From assembly GCA_012955965.1 (NCBI GenBank), contig JABBZI010000007.1:62001-126000 (forward strand): a stretch of 64,000 nt of DNA. The letters run 5' to 3'. Under the pieces are notes generated by a model, which did no database searches, was not told the DNA's origin, and saw nothing but the letters and a program-made list of their open reading frames with translations. Position numbers and translations under genes: made by a program. Origin of the DNA: Clostridioides difficile (GTDB taxonomy: Bacteria > Bacillota > Clostridia > Peptostreptococcales > Peptostreptococcaceae). This document shows positions 56,658 to 64,000 of the stretch, piece by piece (position 1 is the stretch's first letter; every line of letters starts with the position of its first letter).

Positions 56658-57390
56658 TGATTTTGCGTTTGTATATGATGAACTTATGAATGAAGTTGAT
56701 TATGAAGGCTGGGTTAAATATATAGAAGATATAATAAATGATGAAGGTGTAAAAGTAAAAAATATATTGGAATTGGCATGTGGTACAGGGAATCTTACAA
56801 TTCCATTAACTAAAAAAAGTTATGATATAGCTGGTATAGATATATCTGATGAGATGCTTAGTGTAGCAAGAGAAAAAGCAGAAAAAGAAGGAGTAGAGTT
56901 GGTCTTACTTCAACAAGATATATCAGAACTTGATTTTGAAATATCTGATTTAGATTGTGTGCTTTGTGCTTGTGATGGATTCAACTATATAACCTATGAT
57001 GATGATTTGGAAAATGTATTTTCAAAGACATATGAATTATTAAAAAAAGATGGAATATTTATATTTGATATAAGTTCTTTTTATAAATTAGCCAACATAT
57101 TAGGAAATAATATGTATGGTGAAAATAGAGAAGATATAGCATATATGTGGCAAAATTACTTTGATGATGAAGAAAATCTAATTGAAATGGAGCTAACATT
57201 TTTTATTAAAGATGAATGTGGAAAGTTTGAAAGATTTGAAGAAGTACATCAGCAAAGGGCGTACACTGAAGATGAAATAGTTGATATGCTTAAAGAATCT
57301 GGATTTAAATATATAAAATCTTATGGAGATTTTACATTTGATGAGCCTAATGAAGAAAGTCAAAGGATATTTTTTGTATGTAAAAAATAA
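56644..57390 (+). CDS. Class I SAM-dependent methyltransferase
   Basis: 248 aa from ATG 56644, starting in the end of the SASP gene; GGAGGGG lies 13 bases upstream. The SAM loop ILELACGTGNLTIPL is standard, with GIDISDEMLSVAREK and LDCVLCACDGFNYI after it. Start SQYSDFAFVYDELM matches the clostridial family. The substrate is unknown; small-molecule or protein methylation are both possible. Confidence 0.85.
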   Translation: MSQYSDFAFVYDELMNEVDYEGWVKYIEDIINDEGVKVKNILELACGTGNLTIPLTKKSYDIAGIDISDEMLSVAREKAEKEGVELVLLQQDISELDFEISDLDCVLCACDGFNYITYDDDLENVFSKTYELLKKDGIFIFDISSFYKLANILGNNMYGENREDIAYMWQNYFDDEENLIEMELTFFIKDECGKFERFEEVHQQRAYTEDEIVDMLKESGFKYIKSYGDFTFDEPNEESQRIFFVCKK

Positions 57391-57656
57391 GATATCTTTG
57401 TAAAAAGTAAAAAATTGTGTTTTGTATGTGTGCAGAAGATAAACATCATATAAAAATACAATAAATACAAGTTTATATATTAAAACAAAGTGATGATGTT
57501 TTATGAACTGTTGCTTTTTAATAATTATAAAGCTTTATAAATTGAGAGTAACTATAATATAGAAGAACTCTTACCTAAGACTTAAAGAGGTAAGTATTTA
57601 TATATTAAAATTAAAATAGTAAAATTAGAAAATTAATGAAATATGGAGGAATATGA

Positions 57657-58532
57657 ATGAGAGATTATGTACTAAGAGCGACATCAGGAAATGGTCAAGT
57701 TAGAGCATTTGTTGCAACTACTAGAAATACAGTAGAAGAAGCTAGAAGATTGCATGAAACTACAAAAGTAGCAACAGCCGCACTTGGAAGAACATTAACT
57801 GCAACATCTATAATGGGACTAATGATGAAAAATGATAGTGATAAATTGACTGTAATAATAAAGGGTGGAGGTCCAATTGGAACTATTATTGCAACAGCCA
57901 ATTCTAAAGGTATGGTAAAAGGATATGTAGGAAATCCACAAGTAGAGGTTGAGGACTATCCAAATGGTAAGTTAAATGTAGCGGCAGCAGTAGGTACAGA
58001 AGGTGTTGTAAAGGTTATTAAAGACTTAGGTCTTAGAGAGCCATATAATGGTACTTATCCATTAGTAAGTGGAGAAATTGCAGAAGACTTTACGTATTAT
58101 TTTGCAGTATCAGAACAAACTCCATCAGTAGTAGCTTTAGGTGTACTTACAAAAGAAGAAGAAGTAGAGTTTGCTGGAGGATTTATAGTACAATTGATGC
58201 CAGATGCAGAAGAAGAGACTATTGCTAAATTAGAAGAAAATGTAGCTAAATTACCTTCAGTAACTAATCTACTGAAAGAAGGAAAATCTCCAGAAGATAT
58301 ATTAAATATTGTGTTAGATGGTTTGGAGCCTAAAATACTTGATACTTGTGAAGTTGGCTTTATGTGTGAATGTTCAAAGGAAAGAGTAAAAACTGCTTTA
58401 GTTGCAATAGGTAAAAAATCATTAGCTGAAATAATAGAAGAAGATAAAAAGGCAGAAGTTGGTTGCCAATTCTGTAATAAGAAGTACATGTATAGCGAAG
58501 AAGAGTTACTTGAAGTTTTAAAAGAAATGTAG
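57657..58532 (+). CDS. hslO: Redox-regulated chaperone Hsp33
   Basis: 291 aa. N-terminal domain with RAFVATTRNTVEEA and IKGGGPIG...GYVGNPQVE, and a C-terminal zinc centre CEC (FMCECSKERV) and CQFC, the four cysteines that release zinc and form disulfides under oxidation. Cytoplasmic holdase protecting proteins from oxidative unfolding, suitable for an anaerobe. ATG 57657 follows GGAGG. Confidence 0.96.
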   Translation: MRDYVLRATSGNGQVRAFVATTRNTVEEARRLHETTKVATAALGRTLTATSIMGLMMKNDSDKLTVIIKGGGPIGTIIATANSKGMVKGYVGNPQVEVEDYPNGKLNVAAAVGTEGVVKVIKDLGLREPYNGTYPLVSGEIAEDFTYYFAVSEQTPSVVALGVLTKEEEVEFAGGFIVQLMPDAEEETIAKLEENVAKLPSVTNLLKEGKSPEDILNIVLDGLEPKILDTCEVGFMCECSKERVKTALVAIGKKSLAEIIEEDKKAEVGCQFCNKKYMYSEEELLEVLKEM

Positions 58533-58631
58533 ACTATGAAAATAGTCGCATTCATATAGTAATTAAAGTATAATTTATCTAAAATATACATATTTAGATT
58601 AAAAATAAGCTTAATAAATTTTAAGAATTGA

Positions 58632-58685
58632 GAAGCTTTCTGGCTGTGATATTTGCAATATTGCGGTTAGAAGGCTTTTTTATTT
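58632..58685 (+). terminator. Terminator of hslO
   Basis: AAGCTTTCTGGCTG pairs imperfectly with CGGTTAGAAGGCTT, followed by T. Confidence 0.75.
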
Positions 58686-58811
58686 TGTTATAGTTCGTGT
58701 CAAAGATTGTATGAAACTATAAAATATTGTAAAATAATTTGTGTATTTCAACCTATTTGCCACAAGGATTTATCAGATATTTGAATTGATAAGAAGGAGA
58801 AAATTTTAAAT

Positions 58812-59612
58812 ATGGAAAATAAAACAAAGCACATAGGCATAAGTATATTAGTATTATTGATTATATTTTTAATTGCAAGAAATTTTGATGGAAAACTTGA
58901 AATGCCTATTCCTGAAAGCAATAGCAGAAAATTTAAATCAGCAGCAGTATTTTATCCTCAACATCAAGATGATGAAGTCTTATGGGGAGGAAGTGCAATT
59001 GTAGATGCTATAAAACAGTGTGGTGTAAATAATGTATATGTTGTACTAGTCTCAGATGGCACTGGGGTTAACGTTTTTAAAGCTAATACTAAGTTTAGAA
59101 ATCTAACTAGAAAGCAAAAAGAGGAGCTTAGAAACAATGAATTTAAATCTGCTTTGAAAGAACTTGGGGTAAAACCTCAAAATGTGATTATACTTGCAGA
59201 TATAGATAAAAAAGAAGGAACACATTATGAGTTAATGAAGAAGACGATATTAGACTTTGAGCGTAAATTTAAAGGTGATGTCACTCATATCGCTCATCAT
59301 TACAAGTATGATGACCATATAATGCATAGAAAGAATGGAGAAGTTTTAAAGAAGCTTAAACGTGAGCGTAAAATACAAGATGATTTATATTTTATCAAGC
59401 CAAAATATGTGAAGTATATACCAAGAAACGAAAGAACTATTTATAAGGCTATGGATTTTAATGACTATAATAAAGTAAAGAGTGCATGTTATGAATATAA
59501 GGTTGTAAATTCAAAACGTAAAATGTATGGTATAGGATATATTTCAGCACATAGCTATTTTGAACATCTTTTAAATGACCCTGAACTTACATCTGTGTTA
59601 AGTGAAGATTAA
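58812..59612 (+). CDS. Membrane-anchored PIG-L/LmbE-type deacetylase
   Basis: 266 aa. One N-terminal helix (~res 8-23), then a PIG-L domain with the zinc motif PQHQDDE (in place of PHPDDE) and HHYKYDDH giving the later histidine. The enzyme faces outward and probably deacetylates an N-acetyl sugar of the cell surface; the substrate is not known. Start follows AAGGAG. Own terminator. Confidence 0.85.
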   Translation: MENKTKHIGISILVLLIIFLIARNFDGKLEMPIPESNSRKFKSAAVFYPQHQDDEVLWGGSAIVDAIKQCGVNNVYVVLVSDGTGVNVFKANTKFRNLTRKQKEELRNNEFKSALKELGVKPQNVIILADIDKKEGTHYELMKKTILDFERKFKGDVTHIAHHYKYDDHIMHRKNGEVLKKLKRERKIQDDLYFIKPKYVKYIPRNERTIYKAMDFNDYNKVKSACYEYKVVNSKRKMYGIGYISAHSYFEHLLNDPELTSVLSED

Positions 59613-59668
59613 TTTTTTAGAAATAATAGGTTGCATTTGATATCTAAATTGCAGTGTTTTAATTATGT

Positions 59669-59718
59669 AAAAAAGTATCTTATTTATGATTTTAAAATCG
59701 TAAATAAGATACTTTTTT
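59669..59718. terminator. Terminator after the PIG-L gene
   Basis: AAAAAGTATCTTATTTA pairs with TAAATAAGATACTTTTT; symmetrical. Confidence 0.92.
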
Positions 59719-59840
59719 ATATTTTCCATAAAAATTGAACCCTACATTATACTACCATATAAAACCTACATGCTATAATTTGACCTGTGTTTATGAAAAA
59801 TAAAGAGCAATTTAGATAAAAACAATGTAGGAGGGAAACT

Positions 59841-62081
59841 ATGAAGAATGAGTTTATAATTTTAAAAGGATGCAGAGAGAACAATTTAAAAAATGTATCT
59901 TTAACAATACCAAAAAGAAAAATAACTATATTTACAGGTGTATCAGGTTCTGGAAAATCATCTATTGTATTTGAGACAATTGCAAAAGAATCTCAACGTC
60001 AATTAAATGAAAGGTTTAGTACTTTTATAAGAAGCTTTTTACCTAGATATGGAGAAGTTAAAGCTGATTGTATAGAAAACCTATCAACACCAATTATCAT
60101 AGACCAAAGTAGACTTGGTGGCAATTCAAGGTCAACTCTAGGAACTATTACAGATGTAAATTCATTCTTAAGAACTTTATATTCAAGATTTGGTAGTGAG
60201 TATATAGGTAATGCTAACATGTTTTCTTTTAATGATATTGAGGGTATGTGTCAACACTGTCATGGACTTGGAAAAAAACTAATTCCTAATATGAGTCAGA
60301 TTCTTGATACTAATAAATCGCTAAATGAAGGAGCCATATTGCTTTCAGGATTTGGAGTAGGCTCTTGGCACTGGAATATATTTGCTGAATCAGGATTCTT
60401 CGAGAATGATAAAAGAATATGTGATTATTCAGAAACAGACTTAAAAAAATTCTTATATGGTAAAGCAGAAAAGGTTAAAGTAGAAAATGCTGGTCAATCA
60501 AACATGACATATGAAGGGTTAATGGTTAAATTTAATCGTCTATATTTAAGTAAAGAAGGAGAAATCTCAGACACTACTAAGAAAAAGTTGAGTAAACTTC
60601 TCATAGAAGCCAAATGTCCTGTATGTAATGGGAGAAGACTTCATGAAAGAGTGTACAAGTCTTTAATTAATGGCTATAATATAGCAGATTTAACTAGTAT
60701 GCAAATTGATGAATTAGTTGAAGTTATTAAAAATATAGATAAAGTAGAAGCACAACCTTTACTTAAGGGAATAATAGAAAAATTAAATAGTATAATAGAT
60801 ATAGGTCTTGGATATTTAAGTTTAGATAGAGAGACATCTTCCCTATCAGGAGGTGAATCTCAGCGTATAAAGATGGTCAAATATCTGAATAGTAATTTGG
60901 TAGATTTAATGTATATCTTTGATGAACCAAGTGTAGGGCTTCATCCAAAAGATGTATATAAATTAAATAACCTTTTAAGACAATTACGTGATAAAGGAAA
61001 TACGATTATAGTTGTTGAACATGACCCAGATGTTATTAAAATTGCAGACCACATTGTAGATGTGGGACCAAAAGCTGGTAAATATGGTGGAAAAGTTGTG
61101 TATGAGGGAAATTATGAAAATCTACTTAAAAGTGGAACCATTACAGGGGAAGCTTTAAATAAATCTCTTCCTATTAAAGAAAATGTAAGAGAGCATAGAG
61201 GATATTTAGAACTTAAAAACTGCAATACAAACAACTTAAAAAATATATCTATTAAAATACCTAAGGGTATATTGACTCTAGTTACTGGAGTAGCAGGTGC
61301 GGGTAAAAGCACATTAATTAAGGACGAACTTTTAAAGCAAAATCCTAATGCTGTACTTATAGACCAAAGTCCTGTGTCAGTAAACTCAAGGTCAAGTTTA
61401 GCAACATATAGTGGTATTATGAACCATATAAGAAATGTATTTGCAAAAACAAATGGAGTAAAAGCTTCTTTATTCAGTTCAAATTCAGAGGGAGCCTGTG
61501 ATAATTGTAAAGGCTCTGGGATAGTAGAAATGAATCTTGCCTTTATGGATAGCATAAAGAGTACTTGTAATATTTGTGAAGGCAAAAAATTTAAAAAAGA
61601 GGTTTTAGAATATAAATTCCAAGGGAAGAATATAATAGAAGTTCTTGAAATGCCTGTACTAGATGCAATTGAATTTTTTAGTTTAAGACAGATTAAAACA
61701 AAACTACAATGTATTGAAAAAATGGGTATCGGGTACCTTACTTTAGGGCAAACTCTCGATACATTATCTGGTGGAGAATGCCAAAGATTAAAGCTCGCTA
61801 GCGAATTAAATAGGGAAAGCTCAGTATATATATTGGATGAGCCTACAACAGGGCTTCATATATCTGATATTGAAAATTTTATAATTATAATTGAAGAAAT
61901 TGTAGATAATGGAAATACAGTTATAATAATTGAACATAATATAGATGTAATAAAAAGAGCAGATTGGATTATTGATATAGGTCCTGAAGGTGGAGCAAAA
62001 GGTGGGAAAATAATATTTGAAGGAACTCCAAAACAATTGTGCAACAATAGAGTATCATTAACAGCAAAATATATAGTATAA
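59841..62081 (+). CDS. UvrA-like ABC ATPase lacking the UvrB-binding domain
   Basis: 746 aa against ~940 for UvrA. Two Walker A motifs (GVSGSGKSS near res 31 and GVAGAGKST), two signatures (LSGGESQRIK, LSGGECQRLK), Walker B IFDEPSVGLHP and ILDEPTTGLH, and zinc pairs CQHCHG, CPVCNG, CDNCKG and CNICEG. Only ~100 residues separate the first Walker A from the first zinc pair, so the UvrB-binding insert is absent. These class II UvrA proteins (UvrA2/DrrC) are linked to antibiotic or DNA-intercalator tolerance. ATG 59841 follows GGAGGG. Confidence 0.9.
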   Translation: MKNEFIILKGCRENNLKNVSLTIPKRKITIFTGVSGSGKSSIVFETIAKESQRQLNERFSTFIRSFLPRYGEVKADCIENLSTPIIIDQSRLGGNSRSTLGTITDVNSFLRTLYSRFGSEYIGNANMFSFNDIEGMCQHCHGLGKKLIPNMSQILDTNKSLNEGAILLSGFGVGSWHWNIFAESGFFENDKRICDYSETDLKKFLYGKAEKVKVENAGQSNMTYEGLMVKFNRLYLSKEGEISDTTKKKLSKLLIEAKCPVCNGRRLHERVYKSLINGYNIADLTSMQIDELVEVIKNIDKVEAQPLLKGIIEKLNSIIDIGLGYLSLDRETSSLSGGESQRIKMVKYLNSNLVDLMYIFDEPSVGLHPKDVYKLNNLLRQLRDKGNTIIVVEHDPDVIKIADHIVDVGPKAGKYGGKVVYEGNYENLLKSGTITGEALNKSLPIKENVREHRGYLELKNCNTNNLKNISIKIPKGILTLVTGVAGAGKSTLIKDELLKQNPNAVLIDQSPVSVNSRSSLATYSGIMNHIRNVFAKTNGVKASLFSSNSEGACDNCKGSGIVEMNLAFMDSIKSTCNICEGKKFKKEVLEYKFQGKNIIEVLEMPVLDAIEFFSLRQIKTKLQCIEKMGIGYLTLGQTLDTLSGGECQRLKLASELNRESSVYILDEPTTGLHISDIENFIIIIEEIVDNGNTVIIIEHNIDVIKRADWIIDIGPEGGAKGGKIIFEGTPKQLCNNRVSLTAKYIV

Positions 62082-62435
62082 TAAGTAAAATATAATTAAT
62101 ATATGATATATTAATAAGTAGAATGGGTATATAAAATGATACTTAAACTTAACAGTAGTAAATAAGATAAGAAATATTCAAATTTAATTAAATATAGTGT
62201 CAGAAATCCGTTTAAATATCAAACTTTTAACGGTTCTGGCATTTTTTCTTATTTTTATGGAGAATATTGAGAGAGTATTCTCCGATAGTTACTTTTTTGT
62301 GCCTACTTGTAAGTTTGATATTATAATCTTAACATGTAATTTATGGAATAATTTATTGATATATTAAAATAAGTGCTATTACTAAATTAAAATTTAAATC
62401 TTGTTAAGTAAAACTCATAAAAAGGAGTGAGATAA
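62082..62435. other. Intergenic region with terminator before opuC
   Basis: Hairpin TGTCAGAAATCCGTT/AACGGTTCTGGCA with T-run at 62198-62247 ends the UvrA-like gene. A second hairpin GGAGAATA/TATTCTCC follows at 62260-62283. The opuC promoter must lie after it; no gene seen. Confidence 0.65.
62198..62247 (+). terminator. Terminator of the UvrA-like gene
   Basis: TGTCAGAAATCCGTT pairs with AACGGTTCTGGCA, followed by TTTTTT. Confidence 0.82.
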
Positions 62436-63971
62436 ATGATAAATGATATTTTGACATTATTATCTGAGAGAAGTGATTTTTTTATAAAATTATCTATAGA
62501 GCATTTGACGATTTCTATTATTTCTATAATAATTGCAATTATTTTAGGTGGTATAATTGGTATTATTGTAAGTGAATATCATAGTTCTTCTAAACCTATA
62601 TTAGGGACTATCAATTTTCTATATACTATCCCATCAATTTCTATGTTGGGATTTTTGATACCATTTTCTGGGATTGGAAATACTACTGCTGTTATTGCTC
62701 TTACTATTTATGCATTATTGCCTATGGTTAGAAATACATATACTGGAATTACTAACGTAGATAAAAATCTTCTTGAAGCAGCTAGAGGTATGGGAAGTAC
62801 AGATTTTCAGATACTATATAAAATAAAGCTTCCACTAGCCTTGCCAGTTATTATGTCTGGTATTAGAAACATGGTCATTATGACAATTGCATTAGCTGGT
62901 ATTGCTTCATTTATAGGTGCAGGAGGGTTAGGTGTAGCCATATATAGAGGAATCACTACAAATAATACAGTGATGACAATTACTGGAAGTATACTTATCG
63001 CTCTATTAGCTTTAGTATTTGATTTTATTTTAGGATTAGTAGAAAGATTTTTTCAAAGAAAAAGAAAAAAGAAAAATAGAAAAAAAGTTTTTGCCATTCT
63101 AGGAAGTCTTATTATAGTGCTAGCCATCTTTACGTCATACTTCTTTAATTCTTCAAAAGCTCAAACTATTCATATTGCTACAAAACCTATGACTGAACAA
63201 TATATTCTTGGTGAGATGTTGGATATTTTAATTGAGAAGAATACAGGTCTAAAAGTAGAAATTACACAAGGTGTAGGTGGAGGAACGTCTAATATTCAGC
63301 CAGCTATGGAAAATGGAGAATTTGATATTTATCCAGAGTATACAGGAACAGGCTGGAATATGGTATTAAAGAAAAATGAATTATATACTGAAGATATGTT
63401 TAATAAACTACAATCAGAATACAAAAATAAACTTAAAATGCAATGGACTGGTATGTATGGATTTTCTAATAGTTATGCATTAGCAGTTAGAAAAGAGATT
63501 GCAGAAAAATATAATTTAAAAAATATATCAGATTTAAAACAGATGTCTTCTGAATTAACATTTGGAGCAGAGTATGATTTTTATGAGAGAGAGGATGGAT
63601 ATACTCCATTGTGTAATACATATGGATTAAACTTTAAAAATACAATTGATTTGGACATTGGATTAAAATATCAAGCTATCAATGAGGGTAAAATTGATGT
63701 AATGCCTATATTTACAACTGATGGTCAGTACAGTGTTTCAGATGTTGTAGTTTTGAAGGATGATAAAAGCTTTTATCCATCTTATCAATGTGGAAATGTT
63801 GTCCGTTCAGAAGTATTAGAGGAACATCCAGAGTTATCAAAAGTATTTAAAATGGTCGAAAATATTTTGACTGATAAAGAAATGGCTAAAATGAATTATG
63901 ATGTAGAAAACAATAATTTAGAACCTAGAGAAGTCGCACGTGAGTTTTTGAATAAAAAAGGTCTTTTATAA
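62436..63971 (+). CDS. opuC: Osmoprotectant ABC transporter, permease fused to substrate-binding domain
   Basis: 511 aa. Residues ~15-205: permease with six hydrophobic helices and EAA motif EAARGMGSTDFQILYKIKLPLALP. After a basic linker and one more helix (~res 217-235), residues ~240-511 form an OpuAC/QAT-type binding domain (TIHIATKPMTEQYILGEML, TGGGTSN-like GVGGGTSNIQP, YPEYTGTGWNMVL). It should import glycine betaine, carnitine or choline. The helix keeps the binding domain tethered outside. ATG 62436 follows AAGGAG. The ATPase gene follows at 63986. Confidence 0.93.
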   Translation: MINDILTLLSERSDFFIKLSIEHLTISIISIIIAIILGGIIGIIVSEYHSSSKPILGTINFLYTIPSISMLGFLIPFSGIGNTTAVIALTIYALLPMVRNTYTGITNVDKNLLEAARGMGSTDFQILYKIKLPLALPVIMSGIRNMVIMTIALAGIASFIGAGGLGVAIYRGITTNNTVMTITGSILIALLALVFDFILGLVERFFQRKRKKKNRKKVFAILGSLIIVLAIFTSYFFNSSKAQTIHIATKPMTEQYILGEMLDILIEKNTGLKVEITQGVGGGTSNIQPAMENGEFDIYPEYTGTGWNMVLKKNELYTEDMFNKLQSEYKNKLKMQWTGMYGFSNSYALAVRKEIAEKYNLKNISDLKQMSSELTFGAEYDFYEREDGYTPLCNTYGLNFKNTIDLDIGLKYQAINEGKIDVMPIFTTDGQYSVSDVVVLKDDKSFYPSYQCGNVVRSEVLEEHPELSKVFKMVENILTDKEMAKMNYDVENNNLEPREVAREFLNKKGLL

Positions 63972-63985
63972 TTGGAGGAAATATA

Positions 63986-64000
63986 ATGACACCTATTATA
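63986..64000 (+). CDS. Start of the next gene, probably the opuC ATPase, cut by the window end
   Basis: ATG 63986 follows GGAGGAA by six bases, 14 bases after the opuC permease stop. Only five codons (MTPII) are visible. The ATPase identity is inferred from the usual gene order. Confidence 0.5.

Overview
The window is a low-GC (roughly 29% by eye) Firmicute chromosome segment that I identify with high confidence as Clostridioides difficile. The diagnostic set is: the D-proline reductase (prd) locus with its PrdR activator, a collagen-like exosporium gene (bclA2), alpha/beta-type spore SASPs, a Pro-Pro-endopeptidase-target surface protein under a c-di-GMP-II riboswitch, and the cysteine desulfidase pair cdsR/cdsB. 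I saw no tRNA, rRNA, CRISPR array, insertion sequence or prophage. Gene names marked as orthologues rest on recall of the family and neighbourhood, not on a search.

Layout. 1-6.1 kb: a two-component pair (kinase cut by the window edge; response regulator with Glu instead of Asp at the phosphorylation site), then a phosphate uptake operon pstC-pstA-pstB-phoU without pstS. 6.2-12.8 kb: aromatic-acid-exporter-like protein, [FeFe] hydrogenase, polysaccharide deacetylase, and valS behind a T-box. 13.2-21.9 kb: the LytTR regulator rgaR, azlCD, a long non-coding stretch with a possible small RNA, an orphan subtilase, folC, a TSCPD protein, a beta-propeller protein, a DUF4364 protein, sspB and a PdaB-like deacetylase.

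22-35.6 kb is the Stickland proline region. prdC, the sortase-anchored surface protein, prdR and then prdA-(94 aa protein)-prdB-prdD-prdE-prdE2-prdF-TSUP transporter. Sigma-54 promoters (GG-N10-GC) precede prdC and prdA, and matching GTGTC-N8-GACAC palindromes, the likely PrdR sites, lie upstream of both. prdB is read through an in-frame TGA (selenocysteine). PrdD and PrdE together reproduce PrdA, but split at the cysteine where PrdA is self-cleaved. The surface protein sits in the middle of this set under separate c-di-GMP control; its aptamer lies directly on the ribosome binding site, with no space for the group I ribozyme described at this locus in strain 630.

36-46 kb: a two-OB-fold SSB-like protein, a methyltransferase, a 45-residue membrane miniprotein, cdsR, sigma-54-driven cdsB, hpt, an ECF sigma factor with a DUF4179 membrane protein, and bclA2. 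46-57 kb: lysine/diaminopimelate synthesis on the minus strand (dapA2, lysine riboswitch, asd-dapA-dapB-dapH, dapB2) with an SPFH protein between, then sdaB, an N-acetyl-diaminopimelate deacetylase candidate, a second SASP-like gene and a methyltransferase. 57.6-64 kb: hslO, a PIG-L deacetylase, a UvrA-like ABC protein and an osmoprotectant transporter (opuC) that runs off the end.

The common thread is amino-acid fermentation and its control: proline, cysteine and serine catabolism, SigL-dependent activators, and lysine/DAP synthesis, interleaved with spore and surface genes.
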